This document shows positions 28,472 through 39,943 of a stretch of DNA of 64,000 bases, one piece after another; position 1 is the first letter of the stretch; each line of letters begins with the position of its first letter. A program made the translations under genes and the position numbers. The notes under the pieces were generated by a model. It was not told the origin of the DNA. It saw only the letters and a list, made by a program, of their open reading frames with translations, and searched no databases. Source of the stretch: Streptomyces hilarionis (lineage in GTDB: Bacteria; Actinomycetota; Actinomycetes; Streptomycetales; Streptomycetaceae); assembly GCF_024539675.1 (NCBI RefSeq), contig NZ_JAHHIT010000005.1, positions 1 to 64,000 of the forward strand. The letters run 5' to 3'.

Positions 28472-31400
28472 CGCGGCGGGCTCCCTCGGGGTCGTAGAGG
28501 ACGGGGCTCGCGACCGTCACCGGGACGAGCCGGTCGCCCACGGGGGCGTACAGCCGCTCGCCGATGCGCTCGCGGCCGCCCTTGACGAGGGCCAGGGCGA
28601 AGGTCCGGCCGAGGGCGGCGCTGCGGTAGCTGGAGGTGACGTGGCCGAGCATCGGCACGGGCGGGGCGGGCAGCACGCTGTCGGCCACCAGGTGCGTGCC
28701 CTCGGGGAGGAACGTGCCCGGGTCCTCGGGAAGGAGGCCCACCAGCTGCTTGCGGTCGGGGCGGACGGTGTCGGCACGGCTGAAGGAGCGTTTGCCGAGG
28801 AAGTCGGGCTTCTTCTTCGACACCGCCCAGCCCATCCCGAGGTCCTGGGGGGTGACGGTGCCGTCGGTGTCCTGGCCGATGATGGGGTAGCCCTTCTCGG
28901 CGCGCAGGACGTGCATGGTCTCGGTGCCGTAGGGGGTGATGCCGTAGGGGGCGCCCGCCTCGTACAGGGCGTCCCAGAGGGTCTGCGCCTCCCAGGGCGA
29001 CACGTTGATCTCGTAGGCGAGTTCGCCGGAGAAGCTGATCCGGCACACGCGGGCGTCGACTCCGGCGACGGTCGTGTCGCGCCAGGCCATGAAGGGGAAG
29101 TCGTCCTGGGCGACGGCCAGTCGGGGGGCGAGGGCGCCGAGGACCTCGCGCGAACGCGGGCCGGCCAGGGCGACGGTCGCCCACTGCTCGGTGACCGAGG
29201 TGCAGTGCACCCGCAGGTCGGGCCACTCCGTCTGGAGCCACTCCTCCATCCAGTCCAGCACGGCGGCCGCGTTGCCCGTGGTGGTGGTGACCAGGAAGCG
29301 GTCCTCGTCGAGGCGGATGACGGTGCCGTCGTCGAAGACCATGCCGTCCAGGCGGCACATCACGCCGTAGCGGATCATGCCGACCTTCAGCGTGCTCATC
29401 ATGTTGGTGTAGAGCAGGTCGAGGAAGGCGGCGGCGTCCGGTCCCCGCACGTCGATCTTGCCGAGGGTGGAGGCGTCCATGAAGCCCACGCCCTCGCGGG
29501 TCGCGGCGCACTCCCGCCGCACCGCGGCCGCCATGTCCTCGCCGTCGCGCGGGTAGTACCAGGGGCGCTTCCACTGGCCCACGTTCTCGAAGAGGGCGCC
29601 GTGCGCCACGTGCCACTCGTGCAGGGCCGTGGTGCGCACGGGGTCGTGGAGCGCGCCGCGGTCGCGTCCGGCGAGGGCGGCGAAGGAGACCGGGGTGTAG
29701 GGGGGACGGTAGGTGGTCGTGCCGAGGGCGCGGATGTCCACGCCGAGCAGTTCGGCGACGACGCCGCTCGCCAGGACCCCGGAGGTCTTGCCCTGGTCGC
29801 CCGCGGTGCCGGCCGTGGTGTAGCGCTTGGTGTGCTCGACGGAGCGCATGCCGGCCCCGGTGGCGCGGGTCAGGTCGTCGACGGTGACGTCGCGCTGGAG
29901 GTCGACGAAGCGGGGGGCGCCGTCGCGGCCGGGGACGGTGAAGACCTGCTGGGGCGGCGTCGTCCGCGGCGCGGCGCTCACCTCCGGCAGCGCGGGCGGG
30001 TCCGGGGTGTAGCCCTCGGCCTCCAGGGCGCGGGCGCCGGCCGCCGCGCCCTGCGCCAGGACCTCGGCGAGGTCGAACACGCCGTTCGCGGCGCCCGCGG
30101 CCTCCACCGCCTGGCGGCAGCCGTCGGGCACGAACGCGCCGATCGCCTCGTCGTGCCGGAGTCTGCCGCCCGCCTGGCTGTACAGGTGGGCCACGGGGTT
30201 CCAGCCGCCCGAGACCAGCAGCAGGTCGGCGGTGAACTCCCGCCGCCGGGCCTCCTGTTCGACGTCGGCGGCCCGCCGCCCGTCGCCCGGTCCGGTCGGC
30301 CCGCCGTAGGGCGCCACGGTCACCGAGGTGAGGCGCGGGGCGCCGTCCGTGGCGGTCACGGCATGACCGGCGAGCACCTCGATGCCCGCCTGCCGGACCC
30401 GGTCCGCCCACTCACCGGGCTCGGGGCGGGTGTCGACGACGGCCACGACGTCCGTGCCGGCCCGGGCCAGGTCCAGTGCGGCGGCGTACGCGCTGTCGTT
30501 GGTGGTGAACACGACGGCCCGACGGCCCGGCAGCACGCCGTAACGGTGGACGTAGGCGCGGGCGGAGGCGGCGAGCATCACGCCGGGGCGGTCGTTGTCG
30601 GCGAAGGCCAGGGAGCGTTCGTGGGCGCCGGTGGCCAGGACGACCCGGCGGGCGCGGATGCGCCAGACGCGTTCGCGCGAGACCCGGGCCGGGGCCTGCG
30701 CGCCGAGATGGCCGGTGCGCCGCTCGACGGCCAGGAGGTGGTTGTCGTCGTAGTGGCCGAAGACGGTGGTGCGACGCAGGACGCGCACCTCGGGGGCCGC
30801 GTCGAGCCGTGCGGCCGTCGCGTCGGCCCAACCGGGGAGTTCGCCCGTGCCGAGCAGGCTGCCGCCCGGCTCCGGCCGCTCGTCGGCCAGGATGACGCGG
30901 GCCCCGCTGCGGGCGGCCGTCGCCGCTGCGGCGAGGCCGGCCGGGCCCGCGCCGACCACCAGCAGGTCGCAATGGGCGTGCACGGCGTCGTAGCGGGCGG
31001 GGTCGGGTTCGGCGGCCAGGCGGCCCTGGCCGGGGAGGCTGGTGGCGACCAGGCCGTCGTGGAGTTCGACGGTGGTCGCCGGGAGCATCGGCTCGGGGAA
31101 GGGGGCCTCGATCTGGACGACGGCGTTGGGCTCCTCGACGCCGGCGGAGAAGACGCCCCGGGGGCGGCCGTACTTGATGCTGGTGCCCGTCTGGACGACG
31201 CCGCCCGCGAGAAGGGCGGAGGCGAGGGTGTCGCCCCGGAAGCCCCGGTGCTCGACGCCGTCGAAGACGAAGGTGACGGGGTCGCTCCGGTCGATCCGCC
31301 CCCCGGCGGGCAGGCGGTACGGCTGGGACCCGTCCGAAGCGAGGGGCGCGGCCGAGGGCTCCGGGCGCCCGCTCGCCGCCGCGGGGGCCTCCTCGTCCGC

Positions 31401-31751
31401 GAGGGCCGGTCGCGCCGACCGTGCCGGGCGGGCCGGACGCCGGGGTCGCGGGGGCGGGTCGGCCGGGCGCGGGCCGGCGGTCTCGGGGCGCTCCTCCCCC
31501 GCCCGGTACACCGCCAGGATCTCGTTCGTCGACGTGTCGCGTACCGCGTTGAACCAGCGGCGGCAGCCCGCCGCGTGGCTCCAGCGCTCGGCGAACGGGC
31601 CCTTGGGGTTGTCGCGGAAGAACAGGTAGCGGGCCCACTCCTCGTCGGTCAGCTCCGCGGGGGCGTCCGGGTAGGGCACGTGGGCCTGGCCGCCGTAGTG
31701 GAACTCGGCCTCGTCGCGGGGCCCGCACCACGGGCAGGGGATGAGCAGCAT
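28464..31751 (-). CDS. soxDA: Sarcosine oxidase delta-alpha fusion (SoxD-SoxA)
   Basis: 1095 residues in one frame. Residues 1-85 are a complete delta subunit: MLLIPCPWCGPRDE with Cys6/Cys9, then FFRDNPKGPFAERWSH and AGCRRWFNAVRDT with His59/Cys63, the zinc ligands. Residues about 86-140 are a Pro/Arg/Ala-rich linker. From about 141 (QPYRLPAGGRIDR) the alpha subunit follows: a ferredoxin-like fold, the NAD/FAD-binding LLVVGAGPAGLAAAATAA, and GcvT-type folate domains to the end. Between the delta part and the alpha core there is no in-frame ATG, GTG or TTG, so alpha cannot start on its own. Normally soxD and soxA are separate genes. The start follows GGGAGCC, 11 nt after soxB. The enzyme turns sarcosine into glycine with methylene-THF and H2O2. 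Confidence 0.9.
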   Translation of the reverse strand: MLLIPCPWCGPRDEAEFHYGGQAHVPYPDAPAELTDEEWARYLFFRDNPKGPFAERWSHAAGCRRWFNAVRDTSTNEILAVYRAGEERPETAGPRPADPPPRPRRPARPARSARPALADEEAPAAASGRPEPSAAPLASDGSQPYRLPAGGRIDRSDPVTFVFDGVEHRGFRGDTLASALLAGGVVQTGTSIKYGRPRGVFSAGVEEPNAVVQIEAPFPEPMLPATTVELHDGLVATSLPGQGRLAAEPDPARYDAVHAHCDLLVVGAGPAGLAAAATAARSGARVILADERPEPGGSLLGTGELPGWADATAARLDAAPEVRVLRRTTVFGHYDDNHLLAVERRTGHLGAQAPARVSRERVWRIRARRVVLATGAHERSLAFADNDRPGVMLAASARAYVHRYGVLPGRRAVVFTTNDSAYAAALDLARAGTDVVAVVDTRPEPGEWADRVRQAGIEVLAGHAVTATDGAPRLTSVTVAPYGGPTGPGDGRRAADVEQEARRREFTADLLLVSGGWNPVAHLYSQAGGRLRHDEAIGAFVPDGCRQAVEAAGAANGVFDLAEVLAQGAAAGARALEAEGYTPDPPALPEVSAAPRTTPPQQVFTVPGRDGAPRFVDLQRDVTVDDLTRATGAGMRSVEHTKRYTTAGTAGDQGKTSGVLASGVVAELLGVDIRALGTTTYRPPYTPVSFAALAGRDRGALHDPVRTTALHEWHVAHGALFENVGQWKRPWYYPRDGEDMAAAVRRECAATREGVGFMDASTLGKIDVRGPDAAAFLDLLYTNMMSTLKVGMIRYGVMCRLDGMVFDDGTVIRLDEDRFLVTTTTGNAAAVLDWMEEWLQTEWPDLRVHCTSVTEQWATVALAGPRSREVLGALAPRLAVAQDDFPFMAWRDTTVAGVDARVCRISFSGELAYEINVSPWEAQTLWDALYEAGAPYGITPYGTETMHVLRAEKGYPIIGQDTDGTVTPQDLGMGWAVSKKKPDFLGKRSFSRADTVRPDRKQLVGLLPEDPGTFLPEGTHLVADSVLPAPPVPMLGHVTSSYRSAALGRTFALALVKGGRERIGERLYAPVGDRLVPVTVASPVLYDPEGARRDG

Positions 31752-31762
31752 GGTTCGGCTCC

Positions 31763-32995
31763 CTAGTGGGCCACCGCGGCCGCGCCGTGCTCGTCGACGA
31801 GCGCGCCGGTGGTGAAACGGTCGAGCGAGAAGGGGGCGTTGAGGGGGTGGGGGGCGTCGTGCGCGATCGTGTGGGCGAGGACCGAGCCGACGCCCGGGGT
31901 GGCCTTGAAACCGCCCGTGCCCCAGCCGCAGTTGAGGTACAGGTTCTCGACGGGGCTGAGCCCGACGATCGGCGAGGCGTCCGGGCTGACGTCGACGATG
32001 CCGCCCCAGGTGCGCAGGACATGGGCGCGGGCGAACACCGGGAAGAGCTCCAGGGCGGCCGCCATCTGCTCCTCGATGATGTGGAACGCACCGCGCTGGG
32101 TGTAGGAGTTGTAGGCGTCGATGCCCGCGCCCATCACCAGTTCGCCCTTGTGCGCCTGGCTGACGTACACGTGGACCGCGTTGGACATCACCACCGTGGG
32201 GTGGACGGGTTCCAGCAGTTCGGACACCAGCGCCTGCAACGGGTGGCTCTGCAAGGGGAGTTCGAAGCCTGCCATGGCCGCGAGCACGGAGGTGTGGCCG
32301 GCCGAGCAGAGCGCCACCCTGCCCGCCGCGATCGGACCGAGGGTGGTCTGGACGCCGACCACCCGGCCGCCGACCACGTCCACCCCGGTGACCTCGCAGT
32401 TCTGGATGATGTCGACGCCGGCGGCGTCGGCGGAGCGGGCCAGGCCCCACGCCACGTGGTCGTGCTTGGCGATGCCGGCGCGGGGCTGGTAGGTGCCGCC
32501 GAGGACCGGGTAGCGCACGGCGGGCGAGGTGTTGACGATGGGGCAGACCTCCCGCACCCCCTCGGCGTCGAGCCAGTGCGCGTCGACGCCGTTCAGGCGG
32601 TTGGCCTCGACGCGGCGGACGCTGTCGCGGACGTCCTGGAGGCTGTGGGCGAGGTTCAGCACGCCGCGCTGGGAGAACAGGATGGGGTAGTCGAGTTCGT
32701 CCGCCAGGCCCTCCCAGAGCGCGAGGGCGTGCTCGTAGATGCCGGCGCTCTCGTCCCACAGGTAGTTGGAGCGGATGATCGTGGTGTTGCGGGCCATGTT
32801 GCCGCCCGCGAGCCACCCCTTCTCCAGCACCGCCACGTCGGTGATGCCGTGGTTCTGGGCCAGGTAGTGGGCGGTGGCCAGGCCGTGTCCGCCGCCGCCC
32901 ACCACGATGACGTCGTAGCTGCGCCGGGGCTCGGGGGTGCGCCACAGCCAGTCGGGGTGTTCGGGCAGTTCGGCGCCGGGGGTGCGGGGGCTCAT
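31763..32995 (-). CDS. soxB: Sarcosine oxidase beta subunit
   Basis: 410 residues from ATG 32995. [19 protein letters not shown] is the FAD-binding Rossmann motif; [25 protein letters not shown] includes the conserved region near the FMN-linked His of SoxB. The C-terminal [14 protein letters not shown] and [18 protein letters not shown] motifs close the DAO fold. The beta subunit oxidises sarcosine and passes electrons via FMN to O2. It leads soxB-soxDA-soxG, with 11 nt to soxDA. glyA and sdaA, often next to soxBDAG, are absent. A TTGCG/CGCAA-like box lies about 60 bp upstream. Confidence 0.93.
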   Translation of the reverse strand: MSPRTPGAELPEHPDWLWRTPEPRRSYDVIVVGGGGHGLATAHYLAQNHGITDVAVLEKGWLAGGNMARNTTIIRSNYLWDESAGIYEHALALWEGLADELDYPILFSQRGVLNLAHSLQDVRDSVRRVEANRLNGVDAHWLDAEGVREVCPIVNTSPAVRYPVLGGTYQPRAGIAKHDHVAWGLARSADAAGVDIIQNCEVTGVDVVGGRVVGVQTTLGPIAAGRVALCSAGHTSVLAAMAGFELPLQSHPLQALVSELLEPVHPTVVMSNAVHVYVSQAHKGELVMGAGIDAYNSYTQRGAFHIIEEQMAAALELFPVFARAHVLRTWGGIVDVSPDASPIVGLSPVENLYLNCGWGTGGFKATPGVGSVLAHTIAHDAPHPLNAPFSLDRFTTGALVDEHGAAAVAH

Positions 32996-33055
32996 CGGGC
33001 GGCTCCGGCTTCTGCTGCGGCGGGCGGCCGGTGGTGCGGCCGGGCGCGCGGGGTG

Positions 33056-33070
33056 GTGCGGGCCTCGCAA
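33056..33070 (-). promoter_or_regulatory. Candidate IclR box before soxB
   Basis: GTGCG-N5-CGCAA matches the island's TTGCG-N5-CGCAA consensus at 9 of 10 positions and lies in the 209-bp gap between soxB and the dimethylglycine oxidase gene. The companion position 19 bp away (33037-33051) matches at only 5 of 10, so this site is weaker evidence than the six paired operators. Nothing else is recognised in the gap. Confidence 0.4.
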
Positions 33071-33204
33071 GTCCGGTCCGCGGCGGGCGTGTTCAGCGCG
33101 TGCATACGGCGTTCGGGTTCCTCTCGGCGGCCTCTGCGACGGGGGGACGGGACAGGGCGCGGGGCGGGAGCGGCGCTCTCGTGGCGCGCGGCCCGGGGCG
33201 GCGC

Positions 33205-35715
<2,511 letters not shown>

Positions 35716-35843
35716 TCAATGTGCCCGTCGCGGGGAGGGGGTGTCAAGGGGTCCGTGACGTCGGGGAACGGGCCGGTGCGCGGCCTCCCGGGCGGGCCCG
35801 GACACGACGATGCCCGGCCGTCCGGGAACGGGGGGAACGGGGG

Positions 35844-36812
35844 CTACTTGAGCCAGGCGTCCACCTTGGCGCGGTTGGCGTCGACCCACTTCTTCGCCGC
35901 GGCGTCGGGGGTCATCTTGTCGACCGCGATGTACTTGGCCACGACGTTCTGGTCGTCGTTCGTCCAGTGGAACTTCTTCACCAGGTCGTAGGCGGGACTG
36001 CCGGACTTGGCGAACTTCGCGCTGACGATCTTGTCCAGGTCGTACACGGGGTAGTCGCAGGCGATCTTCGCCGGGTCGGCGTCACAACCCGCCTTGTAGG
36101 CGGGCAGGTTCACCTTCACCAGCGGCACCTCCGACAGGAACCACTGCGGCTCGTAGAAGTAGCCGATCACCCATTCCTTGTTCTTCTCCGCCTTGCGGTA
36201 GGCCTGGATGAGCGCCGTCTCGCTGCCCGCGTACACCACCTTGAAATCGAGCTTCAGGTTCTTCACCAGGGCCTCGTCGTTGGTGACGTACGACGGGTCG
36301 CCGTCCAGCAGCTGGCCCTTGCCTCCCGACTCGGAGGTCTTGAAGTTCGCCGCGTACTTGTTCAGGCTCTTGTAGTCGGTGATGTCCGGGTGGGCCTTCG
36401 CGAGCCACGGCGGCACGTACCAGCCGATGATGCCCTTGTTGCCGGTCGGACCGGCCGAAAGGGCCGTCTTCTGCCCGTCGATGTACTTCTTCCTCAGGTC
36501 GTCGTGCCCCCAGTTCTCCAGGACGGCGTCCACCTCGCCCGTCCCGAACCCCTGCCAGGCGATCTCCTCCTTGAGGTCCTTCTTGGTGACCTTGCAGCCG
36601 AGGTCGTGCTGGGCCACGTACGCGACGACCGCCGCGTCCGCCTCGTAGCCCACCCACGGGTTCACGGCGAGGTTGAAGGCCCCGCACTTGCCGGAGCCGC
36701 TCGAACCGTCCGCACCCGCGGACTCGCTCCCGACCTTCGCCCCTCCGCACGCGGTGAGGGTGAGGCCGAGGACAGCCAGGCCGGCAGCGCCGGCTCGCCA
36801 GTGTCTTGCCAT
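35844..36812 (-). CDS. Glycine-betaine-type ABC transporter substrate-binding lipoprotein
   Basis: 322 residues; ATG 36812. The signal peptide ends in the lipobox LTAC (Cys22). The mature protein has OpuAC/ProX features: FNLAVNPWVGYEADAAVVAYVA, EEIAWQGFGTGEVDAVLENWG (the acidic/Trp box) and VIGYFYEPQWFLSEVPL, whose Trp/Tyr residues are suited to cage a quaternary ammonium group. It would bind betaine or choline outside the cell. It is the last gene of the betB-ATPase-permease-SBP run, 13 bp after the permease. Confidence 0.9.
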   Translation of the reverse strand: MARHWRAGAAGLAVLGLTLTACGGAKVGSESAGADGSSGSGKCGAFNLAVNPWVGYEADAAVVAYVAQHDLGCKVTKKDLKEEIAWQGFGTGEVDAVLENWGHDDLRKKYIDGQKTALSAGPTGNKGIIGWYVPPWLAKAHPDITDYKSLNKYAANFKTSESGGKGQLLDGDPSYVTNDEALVKNLKLDFKVVYAGSETALIQAYRKAEKNKEWVIGYFYEPQWFLSEVPLVKVNLPAYKAGCDADPAKIACDYPVYDLDKIVSAKFAKSGSPAYDLVKKFHWTNDDQNVVAKYIAVDKMTPDAAAKKWVDANRAKVDAWLK

Positions 36813-36825
36813 GGTGTCGTGCTCC

Positions 36826-38835
36826 TTAAGCGCTCGCGCGGCGCGCGGCTGCCTGAGTGATCCGGTCGAACATGACTCCGAGCAGTACGATGGCGAGCCC
36901 CGCAGCGAGCCCCTTGCCGTACAGCTCTCCCTGCGAGAACCCGGCGACGACGTCGTAGCCGAGGGCGCCGGCCCCCACCAGACCGCCCACCACCACCATC
37001 GACAGGACGTAGATCAGACCCTGGTTGGTGGCGAGCGTCAGGGCGCCGCGTGCCATCGGCAGCTGGACCTTGGTGATGATCTGCCAGGTGGTGCACCCGG
37101 CGGCGGTGGCCGCCTCCACGGTGGTCTCGGGCACGGCCCGCACACCATCCGCGATGATCTTGATGGCGACCGGCGCCGCGTACACGACGGCGGCGACGAT
37201 CGCCGTGAAGCGCGTCGCGCCGAACAGCGCGAGGAACGGCACCAGATAGACGAACGGCGGCATGACCTGCGCCGCGTCCAGGCTGGGCCGCAGCATCCGG
37301 TCCACGAGCGGGCCGCGCCCCATCCACACGCCGAAGACGACGCCCAGCGCCATCACCAGCACCGTCGCCACGAGGGTCGAGGCCAGCGTCGTCATGGCGT
37401 CCGACCACAGCCCCGTGCCGACCAGCAGGCCCGCGCACACGATCGTGGTGATCCCGGCCCGCGGGCCGCCGAGCACCACGCCGAGCGCGATCAGCACCGC
37501 GCCCACGAGCCACCACGGCGAGTCGGTGAGCAGCGACTGGAAAGGGTTGAGCAGACCGTTGGTGAGGGCGTCCCGGAAAGCGTTGGTGAGGCCCGACAGG
37601 TTGTCCTGGGCCCAGGTCGTCACGTCGTCCGCCGTCCTCGCGATGCTGCTGCCCGCGCCGCCGTCGCCGGGGAACTCCGCCGCCCACAGATAGGTGTGCG
37701 ACAGGTAGACCAGGACGGCCGTGACGGCCGCGCCCGCGCCCAGCAGCGGCCGCCGCCAGGCGAGGAAACGGCTCCTGGAACGCCGGGCCGCCTCGGCCCG
37801 GGCGCTGGCAGCCGTCGTGACGCGGTCCAGGACGATCGCCATCACGACGATGGCCAGGCCCGCGTTGAAAGCCGTGCCGACGTCGAGCGACTGCAAGGCC
37901 TGCACGACCGTCTTGCCGAGCCCGGGCGCGTCGATCAGGGCGGCGATGGTCACCATGGCGAGGGCCGCCATGATCGACTGGTTGACGCCCATCACCACGG
38001 TCCGCTTCGACATCGGCAGCAGCACCTTCACCAGCGCCTGCCGGCGCGTCGCGCCCAGCGACTCGGCCGCCTCGGCGGTGGTCTCCGGCACGGAGCGGAT
38101 GGCGTGCGCGGTGATGCGGATCGCCGGCGGCGCCGCGTAGATCACGGTGGCGATCGTGGCGGAGGCGCCGCCGATGAGGAAGAACAGGGTCAGCGGGGCC
38201 AGGTAGACGAAGGTCGGCATCGTCTGCATGAGGTCCAGCAGCGGCGTCACGACCCGGTTGAACCGGTCGGACAGGCCCGCCCACACGCCCAGCGGGATCG
38301 CGATCAGCAGCGCCACCAGCACGGCGGAGAGGGTGAGGGCCAGGGTGTCCATGCTCTCCTGCCACAGCCCCTGGAGCCCGAAGAAGGTGAACCCGGCGAC
38401 CGCCAGCAGCGCCACCCGCCAGTTGCCCACGGCCCACGAGACGTAGCCGGCGATGCCGACGACGCCGAGCCAGCCGATCTGCGGGACGGGGCGGCCGGCG
38501 GAGGGCTGGGAGATCAGGTCCTGCACGAAGCTGACGAGATGGCCGATGACCAGCCGGATCTCGTTGAAGAAGTACAGGAAGAGCGGGTTGGAGTCGCGGT
38601 GCGCGCCGATGGAGTCGTTGACGTCGTTGAACCAGCGGTGCAGGCCGGTGAGATCGGCCGCGGCCAGGGACAGGGTCTGCTTCCCGCGCAGCACGGCGAA
38701 GAGCACCAGCCAGCCGACCAGGATCGCGGCCACGGCCGCGGACCGGCCGAGCCGGCGCCGCCCGGTGGGGGGTCCGGGGCGCGGTGGGGCGACGGCGGGG
38801 TCCGTCGTCTCGGGCTTCTCCACGGCGACGGTCAT
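36826..38835 (-). CDS. Betaine/proline-type ABC permease with two fused membrane domains
   Basis: 669 residues. Its ATG overlaps the ATPase stop (TGATG). Two complete OpuAB/ProW-like domains are joined: each has an ATP-contact EAA loop (ETTAEAAESLGATRRQALVKVLLP in the first, ETTVEAATAAGCTTWQIITKVQLP in the second, described by their ends) and the GLGKTVVQALQSLDVG or GALGYDVVAGFSQGE C-terminal motif. A large loop at about 345-430 joins them. One chain can thus form the whole translocation pore, where ProW or OpuAB homodimers normally do so. The partner ATPase and binding protein flank it. Confidence 0.9.
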   Translation of the reverse strand: MTVAVEKPETTDPAVAPPRPGPPTGRRRLGRSAAVAAILVGWLVLFAVLRGKQTLSLAAADLTGLHRWFNDVNDSIGAHRDSNPLFLYFFNEIRLVIGHLVSFVQDLISQPSAGRPVPQIGWLGVVGIAGYVSWAVGNWRVALLAVAGFTFFGLQGLWQESMDTLALTLSAVLVALLIAIPLGVWAGLSDRFNRVVTPLLDLMQTMPTFVYLAPLTLFFLIGGASATIATVIYAAPPAIRITAHAIRSVPETTAEAAESLGATRRQALVKVLLPMSKRTVVMGVNQSIMAALAMVTIAALIDAPGLGKTVVQALQSLDVGTAFNAGLAIVVMAIVLDRVTTAASARAEAARRSRSRFLAWRRPLLGAGAAVTAVLVYLSHTYLWAAEFPGDGGAGSSIARTADDVTTWAQDNLSGLTNAFRDALTNGLLNPFQSLLTDSPWWLVGAVLIALGVVLGGPRAGITTIVCAGLLVGTGLWSDAMTTLASTLVATVLVMALGVVFGVWMGRGPLVDRMLRPSLDAAQVMPPFVYLVPFLALFGATRFTAIVAAVVYAAPVAIKIIADGVRAVPETTVEAATAAGCTTWQIITKVQLPMARGALTLATNQGLIYVLSMVVVGGLVGAGALGYDVVAGFSQGELYGKGLAAGLAIVLLGVMFDRITQAAARRASA

Positions 38836-39935
38836 CACATGCCGCCTTCCCGTCCGGCGACCACCGCGAGGATCTCCTCGTCTCCGACGATGCCGAGCAG
38901 CCGGCCGTTCTCGACGACCTTGACCGGTCTGTCGGCCGCCAGCACCGCGCGGGTGGCCTCGCGCACCACGACGTCCGGGCCCAGTTCGGGGCCGTCGAGG
39001 GCGTCGCCGTCCGCGGGCGGGCGCATGATCCACCGCAGGGTCAGGACGTCGCCGCGCGGCACGTCCCGGACGAACTCGCGGACGTAGTCGTCGGCCGGCG
39101 CGCCCACCAGTTCGTCGCCGGTGCCGCACTGGACGGTCCTGCCGTCGCGCATGATGAGGATGCGGTCGCCCAGTTTCAGGGCCTCGGACAGGTCGTGGGT
39201 GATGAACACCATGGTCTTGCCGACCTCGTGGTGCAGCCGGATGACCTCGTTCTGCATGTCGCGGCGGATCAGCGGGTCGAGCGCCGAGAAGGGTTCGTCG
39301 AAGAAGAGGACGTCCGGGTCGCCGGCCAGCGCGCGGGCGAGGCCGACACGCTGCTGCATGCCGCCGGAGAGCTGGTCGGGGTAGGAGTTCTCGTAGCCGG
39401 CGAGGCCGACGAGCTCGACGACCTCCTGCGCCCGCGCGGTGCGCTCCGCGCGGCTCATGCCGCGGATCTCCAGGCCGAAGGCCACGTTGTCCACCACGCG
39501 GCGGTGCGGCAGCAGCCCGAAGTGCTGGAAGACCATGGAGAACTTGCGGCGGCGCAGCTCGCGCAGCCGCTTCGCGTCCGCCCCGCGGATGTCGCCGCCC
39601 TCGAAGACGACCTCGCCGGAGGTGGGCTCGATCAGCCGGGTCAGGCAGCGCACCAGGGTGGACTTGCCGGAGCCGGACAGCCCCATCACGACGAACACCT
39701 CGCCGGGCGCCACGTCGAACGTGACGTCCCGTACGGCCGCGGTGCAGCCGGTGCGCTCCATCAGCTCGCGGCGGCCGAGTCCGCACAGCTCCTCGGAGCC
39801 CGGCACCCGGTCGGCCTTCGGTCCGAACACCTTCCACAGGTTGCGCACGGAGACGACCGGAGTGCCGTCGGCGTCCTCGGGCGTGCCGCGTCGCTGCGGC
39901 GCCTCGGTCTGTGTGGGGGTCACGATCGACCTCAT
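38835..39935 (-). CDS. Betaine/proline ABC transporter ATP-binding protein with CBS-like tail
   Basis: 366 residues from ATG 39935. Walker [22 protein letters not shown], signature [15 protein letters not shown], Walker [14 protein letters not shown] and [17 protein letters not shown] identify a ProV/OpuAA ATPase. The N-terminal [10 protein letters not shown]...[14 protein letters not shown] extension is typical. The C-terminal about 65 residues ([40 protein letters not shown]) look like one CBS half, which in OpuA senses ionic strength. It starts 8 nt after betB and overlaps the permease, so it is operonic. Confidence 0.92.
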   Translation of the reverse strand: MRSIVTPTQTEAPQRRGTPEDADGTPVVSVRNLWKVFGPKADRVPGSEELCGLGRRELMERTGCTAAVRDVTFDVAPGEVFVVMGLSGSGKSTLVRCLTRLIEPTSGEVVFEGGDIRGADAKRLRELRRRKFSMVFQHFGLLPHRRVVDNVAFGLEIRGMSRAERTARAQEVVELVGLAGYENSYPDQLSGGMQQRVGLARALAGDPDVLFFDEPFSALDPLIRRDMQNEVIRLHHEVGKTMVFITHDLSEALKLGDRILIMRDGRTVQCGTGDELVGAPADDYVREFVRDVPRGDVLTLRWIMRPPADGDALDGPELGPDVVVREATRAVLAADRPVKVVENGRLLGIVGDEEILAVVAGREGGM

Positions 39936-39943
39936 TTCGGCGT

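Noticed and set aside
31320..31500. A separate soxA start inside the delta-alpha linker
   Set aside because: No in-frame ATG, GTG or TTG exists between the delta part and the alpha core; a GAGGAGG-like stretch is present but has no start codon behind it.
27975..31766. A 1263-codon open frame on the + strand opposite soxG and soxDA
   Set aside because: The translation is Gly/Val/Arg/Ala-rich with no recognisable domain and lies wholly opposite well-supported sox genes; such mirror frames are normal in very G+C-rich DNA.
36673..39087. An 804-codon + strand frame opposite the betaine permease
   Set aside because: His/Arg/Gln/Gly-rich nonsense composition without domains; the opposite strand holds a two-domain permease with proper membrane helices.
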